From JBIOYL01 sp044870185 (GTDB lineage: Bacteria > Actinomycetota > CALGFH01), in assembly GCA_044870185.1 (NCBI GenBank), contig JBIOYL010000118.1, positions 1 to 15,142 of the forward strand: a stretch of 15,142 nucleotides of DNA. Reading direction: 5' to 3'. The translations under genes and the position numbers were made by a program. Shown piece by piece: positions 7,397 to 13,711 of the stretch. Positions within the stretch are counted from its first letter, which is position 1. Every line of letters begins with the position of its first letter. Under the pieces are notes generated by a model. That model did no database searches and had not been told where the DNA came from. It saw nothing but the letters and a program-made list of their open reading frames with translations.

Positions 7397-8137
7397 CTAC
7401 GAGCGGGCGGGCGCGAAGCCGGCCGCCTCGAGCCGCTCGCCGCTGCCGCCGGCCACGGCCAGGTGGACGAACACCTCGGTGCGATCGGAAGGCCGGGCCA
7501 GCAAGGCCGGGTCGTCGTCGGGCAGGGCGGCCGCGTGCATGGCGGTCGCCATGTCGCCCGGGTCCACGCTGTTGACCCGGACGCCGGTGTCGGCCAGTTC
7601 GTTGGCCCAGATACGGGTCATCTGGTCGAGGGCGGCCTTGCTGACCCCGTAGGCGCCCCATCCGGCGTAGCCGACCACGCCGGCGTCGCTCGAGACGTTG
7701 ATGACGCTGCCGCGCCCGGCGGTCAGCATCGGGCCGAGCAGGGCGCGGGTGAGCAGGAACGGCCCGACGAGGTTGACGTCGAGCACCCGCCGCAGCGCGG
7801 CCGGGTCGGTGTCGAGCAGGTAGGGCATGGGGGTCGGCCCCAGCTCGGAGGCGTTGTTGACGAGCACGTCGACGCGCTCGAAGGCGGCCAGGGCGGCGGC
7901 CGCGATCCGCTCGGCGGCGCTCGGGTCCCCCACGTCGGCGGGGATGGCGAGTACCCGGACGCCGAGCGCCTCGGCTTCGGCCCGGACCGCCTCCAGCGGC
8001 CCCGGGCGACGGGCGACCAGCACCAGATCGGCGCCCTGGAGCGCATAGGCCAGCGCGACGGCCCGTCCGAGCCCCTGCGACGCGCCGGTGACCAGGGCGG
8101 TCATGCCGGCGAGCCGGCCCCCTTCGGTGGATGCCAT
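7397..8137 (-). CDS. SDR family NAD(P)-dependent oxidoreductase
   Basis: A classical short-chain dehydrogenase/reductase of 246 residues, cytoplasmic, substrate not identifiable. Visible signature: nucleotide-binding TGASQGLG (17-24), ADVGD (68-71) near the adenine pocket, NNAS (94-97), the SSDAG strand with catalytic Ser (149/150), and YGVSK (Tyr163, Lys167), followed by RVNSVDPGDMATAM where the family has its PG motif. The ATG at 8137-8135 has GGAGGT six bases upstream; an in-frame ATG 20 codons earlier (8197) has no ribosome-binding site and would enter the promoter region. First gene of the SDR-queA-rsmI block, divergent from the EamA transporter. Pairing with a queA-like gene hints at a shared role, but this is inference. 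Confidence 0.92.
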   Translation of the reverse strand: MASTEGGRLAGMTALVTGASQGLGRAVALAYALQGADLVLVARRPGPLEAVRAEAEALGVRVLAIPADVGDPSAAERIAAAALAAFERVDVLVNNASELGPTPMPYLLDTDPAALRRVLDVNLVGPFLLTRALLGPMLTAGRGSVINVSSDAGVVGYAGWGAYGVSKAALDQMTRIWANELADTGVRVNSVDPGDMATAMHAAALPDDDPALLARPSDRTEVFVHLAVAGGSGERLEAAGFAPARS

Positions 8138-8175
8138 TGACGACCTCCGGCAGTGCGAGCCACGCAACCACCGGC

Positions 8176-8205
8176 ATCGTGCCCCCCGCCAGGCCACTTT
8201 GTCAA
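8176..8205 (-). promoter_or_regulatory. Putative promoter of the SDR-queA-rsmI block
   Basis: On the minus strand a perfect TTGACA (8205-8200) is followed after 18 bases by CACGAT (8181-8176). The -10 match is poor, so confidence rests mainly on the -35 box and on the position about 40 bases before the SDR start. The -35 box lies inside the inverted repeats described at 8201-8229. Confidence 0.35.
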
Positions 8206-8229
8206 CGAATCCATTGACTTAATCAATGG
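8201..8229. promoter_or_regulatory. Inverted repeats, possible operator between divergent genes
   Basis: CCATTGA-CTTAA-TCAATGG (8211-8229) is a perfect 7-bp inverted repeat with a 5-base spacer. It holds the TTGA-N5-TCAA pattern found in operators of many MarR-type repressors. The left arm also pairs with GTCAA at 8201-8205 (GTCAA-N9-TTGAC), and that copy overlaps the proposed -35 box of the SDR gene. The stretch is unusually AT-rich for this window. No regulator gene is in the window. Confidence 0.45.
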
Positions 8230-8369
8230 CGGCTTCGGGCGCCCCGTCCCGGGCCGCGACTACGATCGACGGAGCGACCCGCTCGGGCAGGCCGCATGGG
8301 GACCCCGGCGCCGGACGTCCGAGCGGGCCGGATCGAGCGAGCCGAATGCCGTCCAAGAGAAAGGATGCC

Positions 8370-9272
8370 GTGCGCCGCCTGGCCCTGCTGGCCTTCATCT
8401 GGGGCTGGTCGTTCCTGTTCATCAAGGTGCTGGTCGACGGCATGCCGCCGGTGCTGGTCGCCTGGGGCCGGATCCTGCTCGGCTTCGCCGCCCTGGCCGC
8501 GATCCTGCGTGCCTACGGCGAGCGGCTGCCCGGCCGGTCCGACTGGCTGCACATGGCCGTGCTCGGCCTCGCCATGACCGTGCTGCCCTTCACGCTGATC
8601 GCCTGGGGTGAGGAGCGCATCACCTCGGCGCTCACAGCGGTGCTCAACGCCTGCACGCCGCTGTTCGCGGCCGCCTTCGCCGCCTGGCTGCTGCGCGAGC
8701 GGCTGCGCCTGCCGCAGCTCGCCGGGCTCGTCATCGGCTTCGCCGGCGTGGCCGTCGTCGCCGGGGTCGGCGGCAGGGACCTGGTGGGCAGCTCGCTCAC
8801 CGGCAGCCTCGCCGTGGTCGCCGGGACCGCCGGGTACGGTTTCGGCTTCGCCTACGCGCACCGGTTCACCCACCACCTCGCCCCGATCCGGCTGTCCGCC
8901 GGGCAGGTCCTGGCCGGCAGCATCCTGCTCGCGCCGGCCGGCGTCACCGAGCTCGCCCGCGCCCCGATCCACCTCAGCCCGCTGCGCGTGCTGTGCCTGG
9001 TGCTGCTCGGCGTGCTCGGCACCGGCTACGCCTACCTGCTCAACTTCCAGATCGTGCAGGAGGTCGGCGCCACCAAGGCGTCGCTGGTCACCTACCTCAT
9101 CCCGATCGTCGGCGTGACCGTGGGCATCCTGATCCTCGGCGAGCCGTTCTCGATCCGGCTGATCCTCGGCGGCCTGGTCATCGTGCTCGGCATCGCGCTC
9201 GTCCAGGGCCGCCTGCTCGGCCCGCGCGAACGCAAGTCCGCCGCCGACCGCGTGGGCAAGGCGGCCGCCTGA
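8370..9272 (+). CDS. EamA/DMT-superfamily permease
   Basis: An integral membrane protein of about 300 residues with two EamA halves, each of about five hydrophobic helices, typical of the drug/metabolite exporter family; the cargo cannot be told from sequence. The first half opens RRLALLAFIWGWSFLFIKVL and includes ERITSALTAVLNACTPLFAA, the classic loop before helix 4. The second half has VGATKASLVTYLIPIVGVTV and ends with a Lys/Arg-rich cytoplasmic tail. The chosen GTG at 8370 has AAAGGA four bases upstream. An in-frame ATG at 8346 would add eight residues (PSKRKDA region) but has no clear ribosome-binding site; starts further upstream, to 8226, run into the operator region. Transcribed divergently from the SDR gene. 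Confidence 0.9.
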   Translation: MRRLALLAFIWGWSFLFIKVLVDGMPPVLVAWGRILLGFAALAAILRAYGERLPGRSDWLHMAVLGLAMTVLPFTLIAWGEERITSALTAVLNACTPLFAAAFAAWLLRERLRLPQLAGLVIGFAGVAVVAGVGGRDLVGSSLTGSLAVVAGTAGYGFGFAYAHRFTHHLAPIRLSAGQVLAGSILLAPAGVTELARAPIHLSPLRVLCLVLLGVLGTGYAYLLNFQIVQEVGATKASLVTYLIPIVGVTVGILILGEPFSIRLILGGLVIVLGIALVQGRLLGPRERKSAADRVGKAAA

Positions 9273-9316
9273 CCGGTCCGCCCGCCTGCGGCTCGACCAC
9301 CGGCGCTCGCTCGGCT

Positions 9317-9338
9317 GGTATAGACTCCAGGTATATAT
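9317..9338 (+). promoter_or_regulatory. Putative vapBC promoter/operator
   Basis: An AT-rich island in GC-rich DNA, 28-49 bases before vapB, contains two copies of GGTATA (9317-9322 and 9330-9335), each overlapping a -10-like box (TATAGA, TATATA), 13 bases apart. VapBC operons are normally repressed by the VapB-VapC complex bound near the promoter, so the paired boxes could be the binding site. No clear -35 box. Confidence 0.35.
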
Positions 9339-9365
9339 CAGGCGTTGCGCGCTTCGGGAGTGGCC

Positions 9366-9611
9366 ATGGCAGAGACCCATATCGCCAGACTGTTCCGCAA
9401 CGGTCGGAGCCAAGCCGTCCGGCTTCCCCACGAGTTCCGCTTTGCCGGTGATCGGGTGCGGGTCCGGCGGGTGGGGCGTGGAGTCCTGCTGGAACCGCTG
9501 GTCACCGACGTAGGCGAATGGTTCGCCGAGCTGGACCGGGGTGACCCGGAGCCGTTCATGGCCGAGGGTCGCAACCAGCCCACCACCCCGGTCCGCCCGG
9601 TCTTCCCATGA
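9366..9611 (+). CDS. vapB: VapB-type antitoxin (AbrB/SpoVT fold)
   Basis: An 81-residue antitoxin. The N-terminal half (IARLFRNGRSQAVRLPHEFR, then GDRVRVRRVGRGVLLEP) is a textbook swapped-hairpin AbrB/MazE-type DNA-binding domain of the VapB class. The C-terminal half (VGEWFAELDRGDPEPFM...) is the flexible part expected to wrap the toxin. The ATG at 9366 has GGGAG five bases upstream; a TTG at 9345 is an unneeded extension into the leader. The stop overlaps the vapC start as ATGA, giving the usual antitoxin-first coupled order. It would neutralise VapC and autoregulate the operon. Confidence 0.93.
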   Translation: MAETHIARLFRNGRSQAVRLPHEFRFAGDRVRVRRVGRGVLLEPLVTDVGEWFAELDRGDPEPFMAEGRNQPTTPVRPVFP

Positions 9612-10021
9612 CCTACCTGCTGGACACCAACGTCTGCATCGCGCTCATCAACGGCAGCCCGCCGCAGGTCCGGCCGCGCCTGGAGCAGGCGATCAAGCGC
9701 GGCAGCGTCGCCGTCTCCGCCGTGGCGGCGTTCGAGCTGTGGTATGGCGCTGCCAAGAGCGCCCGCAGGCAGGCCAACCTGCAACGGTTGGAGACCTTCT
9801 TCGCCGGCCCGCTGGAGCTTGTGGCATTCGACGACGAGGACGCCCGCGTGGCCGGCGAGATCCGGGCGAGGCTGGAGGCCACGGGTACGCCGATCGGCGC
9901 CTACGACCTGCTGATCGCCGGCCAGGCGTTGCGGTACGACGCAACGCTGGTCACCGCCAACGCCTCCGAGTTCTCGCGAGTCGCCGGCCTGCGCTGGGAG
10001 GACTGGGTCTCGCCGACCTGA
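9608..10021 (+). CDS. vapC: VapC-type PIN-domain ribonuclease toxin
   Basis: A 137-residue PIN-domain toxin; family members are Mg-dependent endoribonucleases that typically cut tRNA or the 23S sarcin-ricin loop and stop translation. The acidic site is complete: LLDTNVCI (Asp6), FELWYGA (Glu43), IGAYDLLIAGQAL (Asp100), and TANASEFSRV (Asn118) with the usual final GLRWEDW. Translation is coupled to vapB through ATGA. The pair lies immediately upstream of tRNA-Ala, outside the predicted integrative element. The target RNA is unknown. Confidence 0.95.
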   Translation: MTYLLDTNVCIALINGSPPQVRPRLEQAIKRGSVAVSAVAAFELWYGAAKSARRQANLQRLETFFAGPLELVAFDDEDARVAGEIRARLEATGTPIGAYDLLIAGQALRYDATLVTANASEFSRVAGLRWEDWVSPT

Positions 10022-10060
10022 GCAGGGCGGCCACGGGGCGGCCACCGACCGAGCGTCTGG

Positions 10061-10066
10061 TACCAT
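10061..10066 (+). promoter_or_regulatory. Possible -10 box of tRNA-Ala
   Basis: TACCAT fits the TAnnnT pattern and lies 16 bases upstream of the mature tRNA 5' end, a plausible position for a tRNA promoter -10. There is no convincing -35 box; the stretch upstream holds two copies of GGCGGCCAC. Weak prediction. Confidence 0.25.
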
Positions 10067-10082
10067 CCCAGTCGCTTGCCAT

Positions 10083-10156
10083 GGGGGTGTAGCTCAGTCC
10101 GGCAGAGCGCCTCCCTCGCACGGAGGAAGCCAGGGGTTCAAATCCCCTCACCTCCA
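10083..10156 (+). tRNA. tRNA-Ala (anticodon CGC)
   Basis: A complete 74-base cloverleaf. The acceptor stem pairs GGGGGTG with CACCTCC, D arm GCTC/GAGC, anticodon stem CCTCC/GGAGG around the loop CTCGCAC (anticodon CGC at 10117-10119, reads GCG), 5-base variable loop, T arm AGGGG-TTCAAAT-CCCCT, discriminator A at 10156. Position 3:70 is G:T, the wobble pair that is the alanine identity element, which confirms the specificity. CCA is not encoded. The integrase gene of the mobile element points at its 3' end, so the gene is very probably the attachment site, with its 3' end restored by the element. Confidence 0.96.
10110..10156. other. Predicted attachment-site core within the tRNA 3' half
   Basis: Elements of this class recombine within the 3' part of a tRNA gene, usually anticodon stem to discriminator base, and leave the tRNA intact. 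The exact core cannot be set because the other end of the element (attR) lies outside the window; I see no second copy of this segment here. The boundaries are the anticodon stem start and the tRNA end. Confidence 0.45.
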
Positions 10157-10174
10157 CCCCCACATCGCACCAGC

Positions 10175-10211
10175 TCAGGGCGCATGGGGCCATCCGGTTC
10201 CGGCGCCCTGA
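10175..10211. terminator. Hairpin between int and tRNA-Ala
   Basis: TCAGGGCGC (10175-10183) and GCGCCCTGA (10203-10211) form a perfect 9-bp stem around a 19-base loop. It lies just after the integrase stop on one strand and 18 bases beyond the tRNA on the other. It could end transcription from both sides, without a T-run, or be part of the attachment-site structure. Confidence 0.4.
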
Positions 10212-10219
10212 TCGCGTCC

Positions 10220-11326
10220 CTAGGCAGTCGTGTTCCGTCGTTGTTCCGTCACGGGCACGAACAGCTCGTCCAGCCGGTCGCGGAGCGCCGCATCCGACTC
10301 CGGGAACAGATGGCCGTAGCGGTCCAGCACGAAGCTGGTCGAGGTGTGCCCGGCCCGGACGGCGACCTCCTTCGGGGAGGCCCCGGCCGCGATCCACAGC
10401 GCCACCGCCGTGTGGCGAAGATCATGGATGCGCAGCCCCGGCAAGCCAGCCGCCAGGGTGGCCGGCCGCCAGATGCGGTTGCGGAACGCGGTCACCCGCA
10501 GCGGCCCGCCGGCCGGCGAGCGGAACACCGGATCGGTTGGGCGGCCCGGCGCTCGCAGCTGCAGCGCCAGCTCGTCGACCACCCGGCGCGGAAGCCCGAT
10601 CCGGCGGCGGCCGGCCCGGGTCTTGGGCGGCCCGAACAGCAACCGGCCCTCGACCTCCACGACCGTCTCGGCCACATCCACGGTGCCGGCGTCCAGGTCG
10701 ACGCGGCTGCGCCGCAGCCCGGCCAGCTCGCCGATGCGCAGCCCGCCGTACGCGCCGACGAACACCAACGCCTGGTAGCCGGGCCGGATGACCTCGGCCA
10801 GGCAGGCGACCTCGACCGGGTTGAGGTAGCGCATCTCCTCGTGCTCGACCTTGGGCAGGGGCACGCCTCGGCACGGCGTCTGCGCGAGCATCCCGCCGTC
10901 AACGGCCGCCGTCATCGTCTTGGCGAAGAGCTGGTACGCCTTGTGCACCGTCGCCGGCGCCAAGCCCTTGACGGTCAGCGACGTGACCCAGGCGCGGACC
11001 TCGCGTTGGCTGATCGCGTCCAGGGGCACGGCGCCGAACCTCGGCAGGACGTACAGCCGGAACACCATCTCGTTGCGGGTCCGGGTCTTGGGCCGCAGAT
11101 TGACCGTCGTCCCCCACCACTCGGCGTGCCAGTCGCCGAACCGGGTCCGGCCGTGCGCCGGGTCGACCCAGGCGCCCTTGAGCTTGGCCGCCTCGATCTC
11201 GGTCAGGTACTTCTGCGCATCCGCCCGCCGGGTGAAGCTCCTGGACCGCTCCTGGCCGGTCGGGTCGATATAGCGGGCGACGTAGCGGATGGTGCCGTTG
11301 CGGTCGCGGCGGTCGATGTGGGCCAT
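10220..11326 (-). CDS. int: Site-specific tyrosine integrase
   Basis: A 368-residue tyrosine recombinase that would integrate and excise the element at the tRNA gene. Numbered from the ATG at 11326, the N-terminal part (YVARYIDPTGQERSRSFTRR, about 15-34) is an arm-binding-type domain, then a SAM-like core-binding domain (about 65-145). The catalytic domain has all expected residues: Arg197 (GGLRIGELAGL), Lys235 (PKTRAGRRRI), His301 and Arg304 (IHDLRHTA), His327 (AGHTS) and nucleophile Tyr337 (DRYGHLF). An in-frame GTG at 11341 shares a base with AGGAGG, too close to use it; ATG 11326 is 14 bases from it. Either way the ribosome-binding site overlaps the rep stop, so int is coupled to rep. No excisionase gene intervenes. 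Confidence 0.95.
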   Translation of the reverse strand: MAHIDRRDRNGTIRYVARYIDPTGQERSRSFTRRADAQKYLTEIEAAKLKGAWVDPAHGRTRFGDWHAEWWGTTVNLRPKTRTRNEMVFRLYVLPRFGAVPLDAISQREVRAWVTSLTVKGLAPATVHKAYQLFAKTMTAAVDGGMLAQTPCRGVPLPKVEHEEMRYLNPVEVACLAEVIRPGYQALVFVGAYGGLRIGELAGLRRSRVDLDAGTVDVAETVVEVEGRLLFGPPKTRAGRRRIGLPRRVVDELALQLRAPGRPTDPVFRSPAGGPLRVTAFRNRIWRPATLAAGLPGLRIHDLRHTAVALWIAAGASPKEVAVRAGHTSTSFVLDRYGHLFPESDAALRDRLDELFVPVTEQRRNTTA

Positions 11327-11345
11327 CGCAGGGCGGAACACCTCC

Positions 11346-12805
11346 TCAGGCGGACAGGGAGAGAGCGATCGCCGTGGTGGAGGTCAGCTCCTCGCGGGCG
11401 ATGCGGCGTCGCTCGCGCGCTCGGGCGGCGGCCGACATCGCGAGCCAGGCGTCGCCGACAGTGCGGTAGCCGGTGCCGGCGTAGCCCCATTCCTTGACCA
11501 CGGCGACGGCCTGGTCGGTCATGGGTCGCTGCCAGGCGTCGAGGGGAACCGCGCCGTTGCGGCGTTGGGCCTCGGCGTGGGCCGCTCGGGCACGGCGCAA
11601 GGCGGTGAGGGTGGTCGAGTAGCGGCGGCTCTTGGTCGACCAGTGGCCACCGAAGCCGAGCATGTGCGCCCACTGCCGCAGCCGCAGCCCAGTCAGTGCA
11701 GGCTCCCCACCCAGGTCCCAGCAGGCCCGCGCCAGCCGGGCGATGTGGGCCGGCACCCGCAGGTAGTCCAGCTCGTGCTCGTGGCGGATGCGGCGGTCCA
11801 GGGCGGCGCCGAAGCCCTCGGTGCCCTTGGTGGCGTACTTGGCGATGTAGCCGGCGACCGCCTCGGCCGACAGCTCGCCAGGGCCAGCCTGACGGATCTC
11901 ACGCACGTCGAGCTGGGCACCCCAACGGGCCAGCCGGGGCGGGGCCTCGCCCACCGCCGGGCAGGGCACGCTGGCCTGGGCGGCGGCCGCCCTGACGGCC
12001 TGGCGAGCAGATCGGCGGTGAACGGCGCCGGCGGGGCCGCGACCTGCTCGGGGTCGTCTGTGGCCGGGGCGGCGTCCAGGCGGATCACAGCGTGGAAGTG
12101 GATCGCGCCGCGCGCCTGGTACTCGGCCACCTTGACGAAGGCCACCCGGACGGTTCGACCCAGCGCCGCCGGGGTCATCCCGGCCGCGGCCGCCAGTGCC
12201 CGACGCAGGTAGATGGTGGTCCGGCGCCAGAGCTCGGGCGCCAGCGCGTTCCACAGGACCAGGCCCTCGGCGTCGAAGCAGTCGAGGCAGATCGGCGTGC
12301 CCAGCGCGGGATCGTCGGGGCGGTGGCGGACCCAGCAGCCGACCGGGCGGCCATGCGGGCAGCGCTTGTCCCGGTCGCGAGGCCGACACGGGCGCCGCTT
12401 GCCGCGCCGCTCCCGGCAGGCATGGACGGGGCCGAAGCCGGGGGCGGTGAAGGTGACGAACAGCCGAGGATGGCCGGCGATGCTGTCGGGGACGCCCTTG
12501 CCGCCGTCCAGGCCGGCCCGCACCAGCTGGTAGGCGTCGGCCCGGTAGACGGCGGCGCAGGACGGGCAGCGCGACTCGCGCCGGTTGCCGCAGGCGGTCA
12601 GCAGCACCGCGTCCGGCTCGTCGGCGGTGTCGTAGACCTCGCGGACCTCCCCGGTGGCCCGGTCGACGTGCATGGTGCGACCGGACAGGCGGATCGGGTG
12701 GGCGCAGTAGCCGGTGGCGGCGACCTGCTCTTGCCAGCGGCCGAGCTGCGGCCCGGTGGCGCGGACCACCAGGTCCTGGGCGAGCAGCCCCAACGGCGCC
12801 GCCAT
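11346..12805 (-). pseudogene. repSA: RepSA-type rolling-circle replication initiator, frameshifted
   Basis: Initiator for replication of the excised element, split over two frames. The N-terminal frame (12805 to about 12005, ~267 residues) has Cys pairs (SRCPSC 78-83, CLDC 173-176), LFVTFTAPGFGPVH, and the HUH metal motif HFHAVIRLD (His236, His238). Sequence similarity to the family then continues in the -1 frame: RQAVRAAAAQ (from 12005), RWGAQLDVR, the catalytic-tyrosine motif YIAKYATK (11849-11826), RQWAHMLGF and STKSRRYSTTL, to the stop at 11348-11346. Joined, the protein would be about 486 residues, near pSAM2 RepSA in size. One missing base (or two extra) near 12000-12010 explains it. 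There is no evident slippery heptamer. Start ATG has GGAGGTGA seven bases upstream. It could be a sequencing error; if real, the HUH and tyrosine motifs are separated. Confidence 0.85.
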
Positions 12806-12826
12806 CCTCGTGTCACCTCCCTCGAT

Positions 12827-12976
12827 CTACTGGCAGACGCCGCGATGGCCCAACGGGCGCCGGCAGCGCCGGCCTTGGTAGACGGCCGGACACCGGCCGT
12901 TGCGGCAGACCTCACAGCGGGTCATCCAGCCGGCGGTCGCCCGGAGCAGGCGGCCGCAGCGGCACCGTGGCGTCAC
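12827..12976 (-). CDS. Small Cys-rich protein, unknown function
   Basis: A 49-residue basic protein starting VTPRCRCGRLLRATAG with eight cysteines: CRC, CEVC, and single Cys residues in RCPAVYQG, RRCRRP and the final GVCQ. The spacing suggests one or two zinc-binding knuckles. No family recognised. The GTG at 12976 is chosen because GGGGAGG lies eight bases upstream; a GTG at 12982 (two residues longer) is only two bases from it. That ribosome-binding site is in the 3' arm of the hairpin at 12985-13006. It is followed after 21 bases by rep, so the two are likely co-expressed. Codon choice is GC-rich like its neighbours. Confidence 0.65.
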   Translation of the reverse strand: MTPRCRCGRLLRATAGWMTRCEVCRNGRCPAVYQGRRCRRPLGHRGVCQ

Positions 12977-12984
12977 GTTCACGA

Positions 12985-13006
12985 CCTCCCCGGAAGGACG
13001 GGGAGG
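12985..13006 (-). promoter_or_regulatory. Hairpin masking a ribosome-binding site
   Basis: In the minus-strand RNA CCUCCCCG (13006-12999), a 6-base loop and CGGGGAGG (12992-12985) form a perfect 8-bp stem. The 3' arm is the Shine-Dalgarno sequence of the 49-residue Cys-rich gene. When folded, the site would be hidden, limiting translation unless ribosomes or a factor open it. The same design is seen at 13712-13731. Confidence 0.55.
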
Positions 13007-13052
13007 GGCGCGGCCGATCGCTGCCGACACGCGCCCCATCCACGTGGTGCGG

Positions 13053-13208
13053 TCAGTGCTTGCGCAGCCTGGTCGCGTGGTCGGCCCGGCCGCATACCTC
13101 GGCCAGCCGCTGCTCCTTGTAGCCGAAGTTCTCCAACACGAGATCGACCGCGACGCGCGTACCTTGCTCGACCTCGTTCCGGTCCATTTCCTGCTTGAAC
13201 ATGGCCAT
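13053..13208 (-). CDS. Small acidic/basic helical protein, unknown function
   Basis: A 51-residue protein opening MAMFKQEMDRNEVEQGTRVA, with LVLENFGYKEQRLAEVC in the middle and ending RLRKH. It looks like two amphipathic helices, with charged residues throughout and one Cys. No family recognised. The ATG at 13208 has GGGAGG seven bases upstream; the second ATG two codons later is the alternative. It lies in the run of tiny genes between the FtsK-like gene and rep, separated by 42 bases from the gene before and about 76 from the next. In known AICEs this interval holds small spread or maintenance genes; a role in transfer or plasmid maintenance is only inferred. Confidence 0.65.
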   Translation of the reverse strand: MAMFKQEMDRNEVEQGTRVAVDLVLENFGYKEQRLAEVCGRADHATRLRKH

Positions 13209-13250
13209 GAACGGCCCTCCCGATTCCTGCTCGAATGGTGGTGCGGTGTG

Positions 13251-13421
13251 TCAGCGGCGTCGCGGGGATCGGGTGCCGCAGATGGGGCAGCGGCGGAAGC
13301 GGTGCCGCTCGGCGCCGGCCTGGCTTGGTGAGCAGCCCAGCTCATAGCCACAGTCGGCGCAGGAGGCGACCCACAGCCCGCTCCGGTACTGGCCTTGCTG
13401 CTCGAAGTGCAGGTTGATCAT
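13251..13421 (-). CDS. Small zinc-ribbon protein (paralogue 2)
   Basis: A 56-residue protein with WVASCADCGYELGC near the middle and RRCPICGTRSPRRR at the end: a CxxC...CPxC zinc ribbon with a strongly basic tail, suggesting nucleic-acid binding. It resembles the preceding gene (WVAVCRTCGVELA...RRRCPVCR) closely enough to be a tandem paralogue. The ATG at 13421-13419 overlaps that gene's stop as ATGA, so the two are coupled; there is little of a ribosome-binding site of its own, in keeping with coupling. Function unknown. Confidence 0.7.
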   Translation of the reverse strand: MINLHFEQQGQYRSGLWVASCADCGYELGCSPSQAGAERHRFRRCPICGTRSPRRR

Positions 13422-13555
13422 CGGCACACCGGGCAGCGGCGCCGGGTGGCGGTCAGGTCGGCCTTGAAGCGAAGGTTGGAGCGAGCCAGCTCGACCCCGC
13501 AGGTGCGGCAGACGGCGACCCACTGGCCGTGCAGGGTGTACAGGGCGTAGTGCAT
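13418..13555 (-). CDS. Small zinc-ribbon protein (paralogue 1)
   Basis: A 45-residue protein starting MHYALYTLHGQWVAVCRTCG and ending RRRCPVCR, a compact CxxC...CPxC zinc ribbon in which the last residues are part of the motif. The ATG at 13555 has GAGG three to four bases upstream. A GTG at 13564 would add three residues and overlap the preceding gene's stop as GTGA. Its stop overlaps the next start as ATGA. No annotated family is recognised; small Cys proteins of this type are common near rep and tra in actinomycete elements. Confidence 0.7.
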   Translation of the reverse strand: MHYALYTLHGQWVAVCRTCGVELARSNLRFKADLTATRRRCPVCR

Positions 13556-13560
13556 GACCC

Positions 13561-13704
13561 TCACCGCCTGGGGGCGCGGACGGGGCCACGCGAGCCGGGC
13601 GGGTCCTCGAGGACGTTGACGACCGTGACCCCATCGGGCCCAAATGCCCGACGCAGCGCCCGTAGCGCCCGCAATTGGTCGCGGTCTATGGTGGCCTTCG
13701 CCAC
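13561..13704 (-). CDS. Small basic protein, unknown function
   Basis: A 47-residue protein opening with a GTG codon, VAKATIDRDQLRALRALRRA, followed by FGPDGVTVVNVLEDPPG and a basic end RAPRR. The first half looks like an amphipathic helix. GGGAGG stands seven bases before the GTG, inside the 3' arm of the hairpin at 13712-13731. First of the tiny-gene run after the FtsK-like gene, with 70 bases between. The next gene begins within six bases of, or overlapping, its stop. No family recognised. Confidence 0.6.
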   Translation of the reverse strand: MAKATIDRDQLRALRALRRAFGPDGVTVVNVLEDPPGSRGPVRAPRR

Positions 13705-13711
13705 GGGATGA

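Noticed and set aside
8223..9431. 402-codon minus-strand frame across the EamA transporter
   Set aside because: Asp/Glu/Gln/His-rich translation is the mirror of hydrophobic codons on the plus strand, and the real transporter is clear.
10076..11497. 473-codon plus-strand frame starting in the tRNA
   Set aside because: Overlaps the tRNA and is antisense to the intact integrase. No recognisable domain.
12983..13351. Upstream extension (to a 174-codon frame) of the Cys-rich gene ending at 12827
   Set aside because: The extension is Ser/Arg/Pro-rich noise over a better 51-residue gene in another frame. The Cys-rich part has its own ribosome-binding site.
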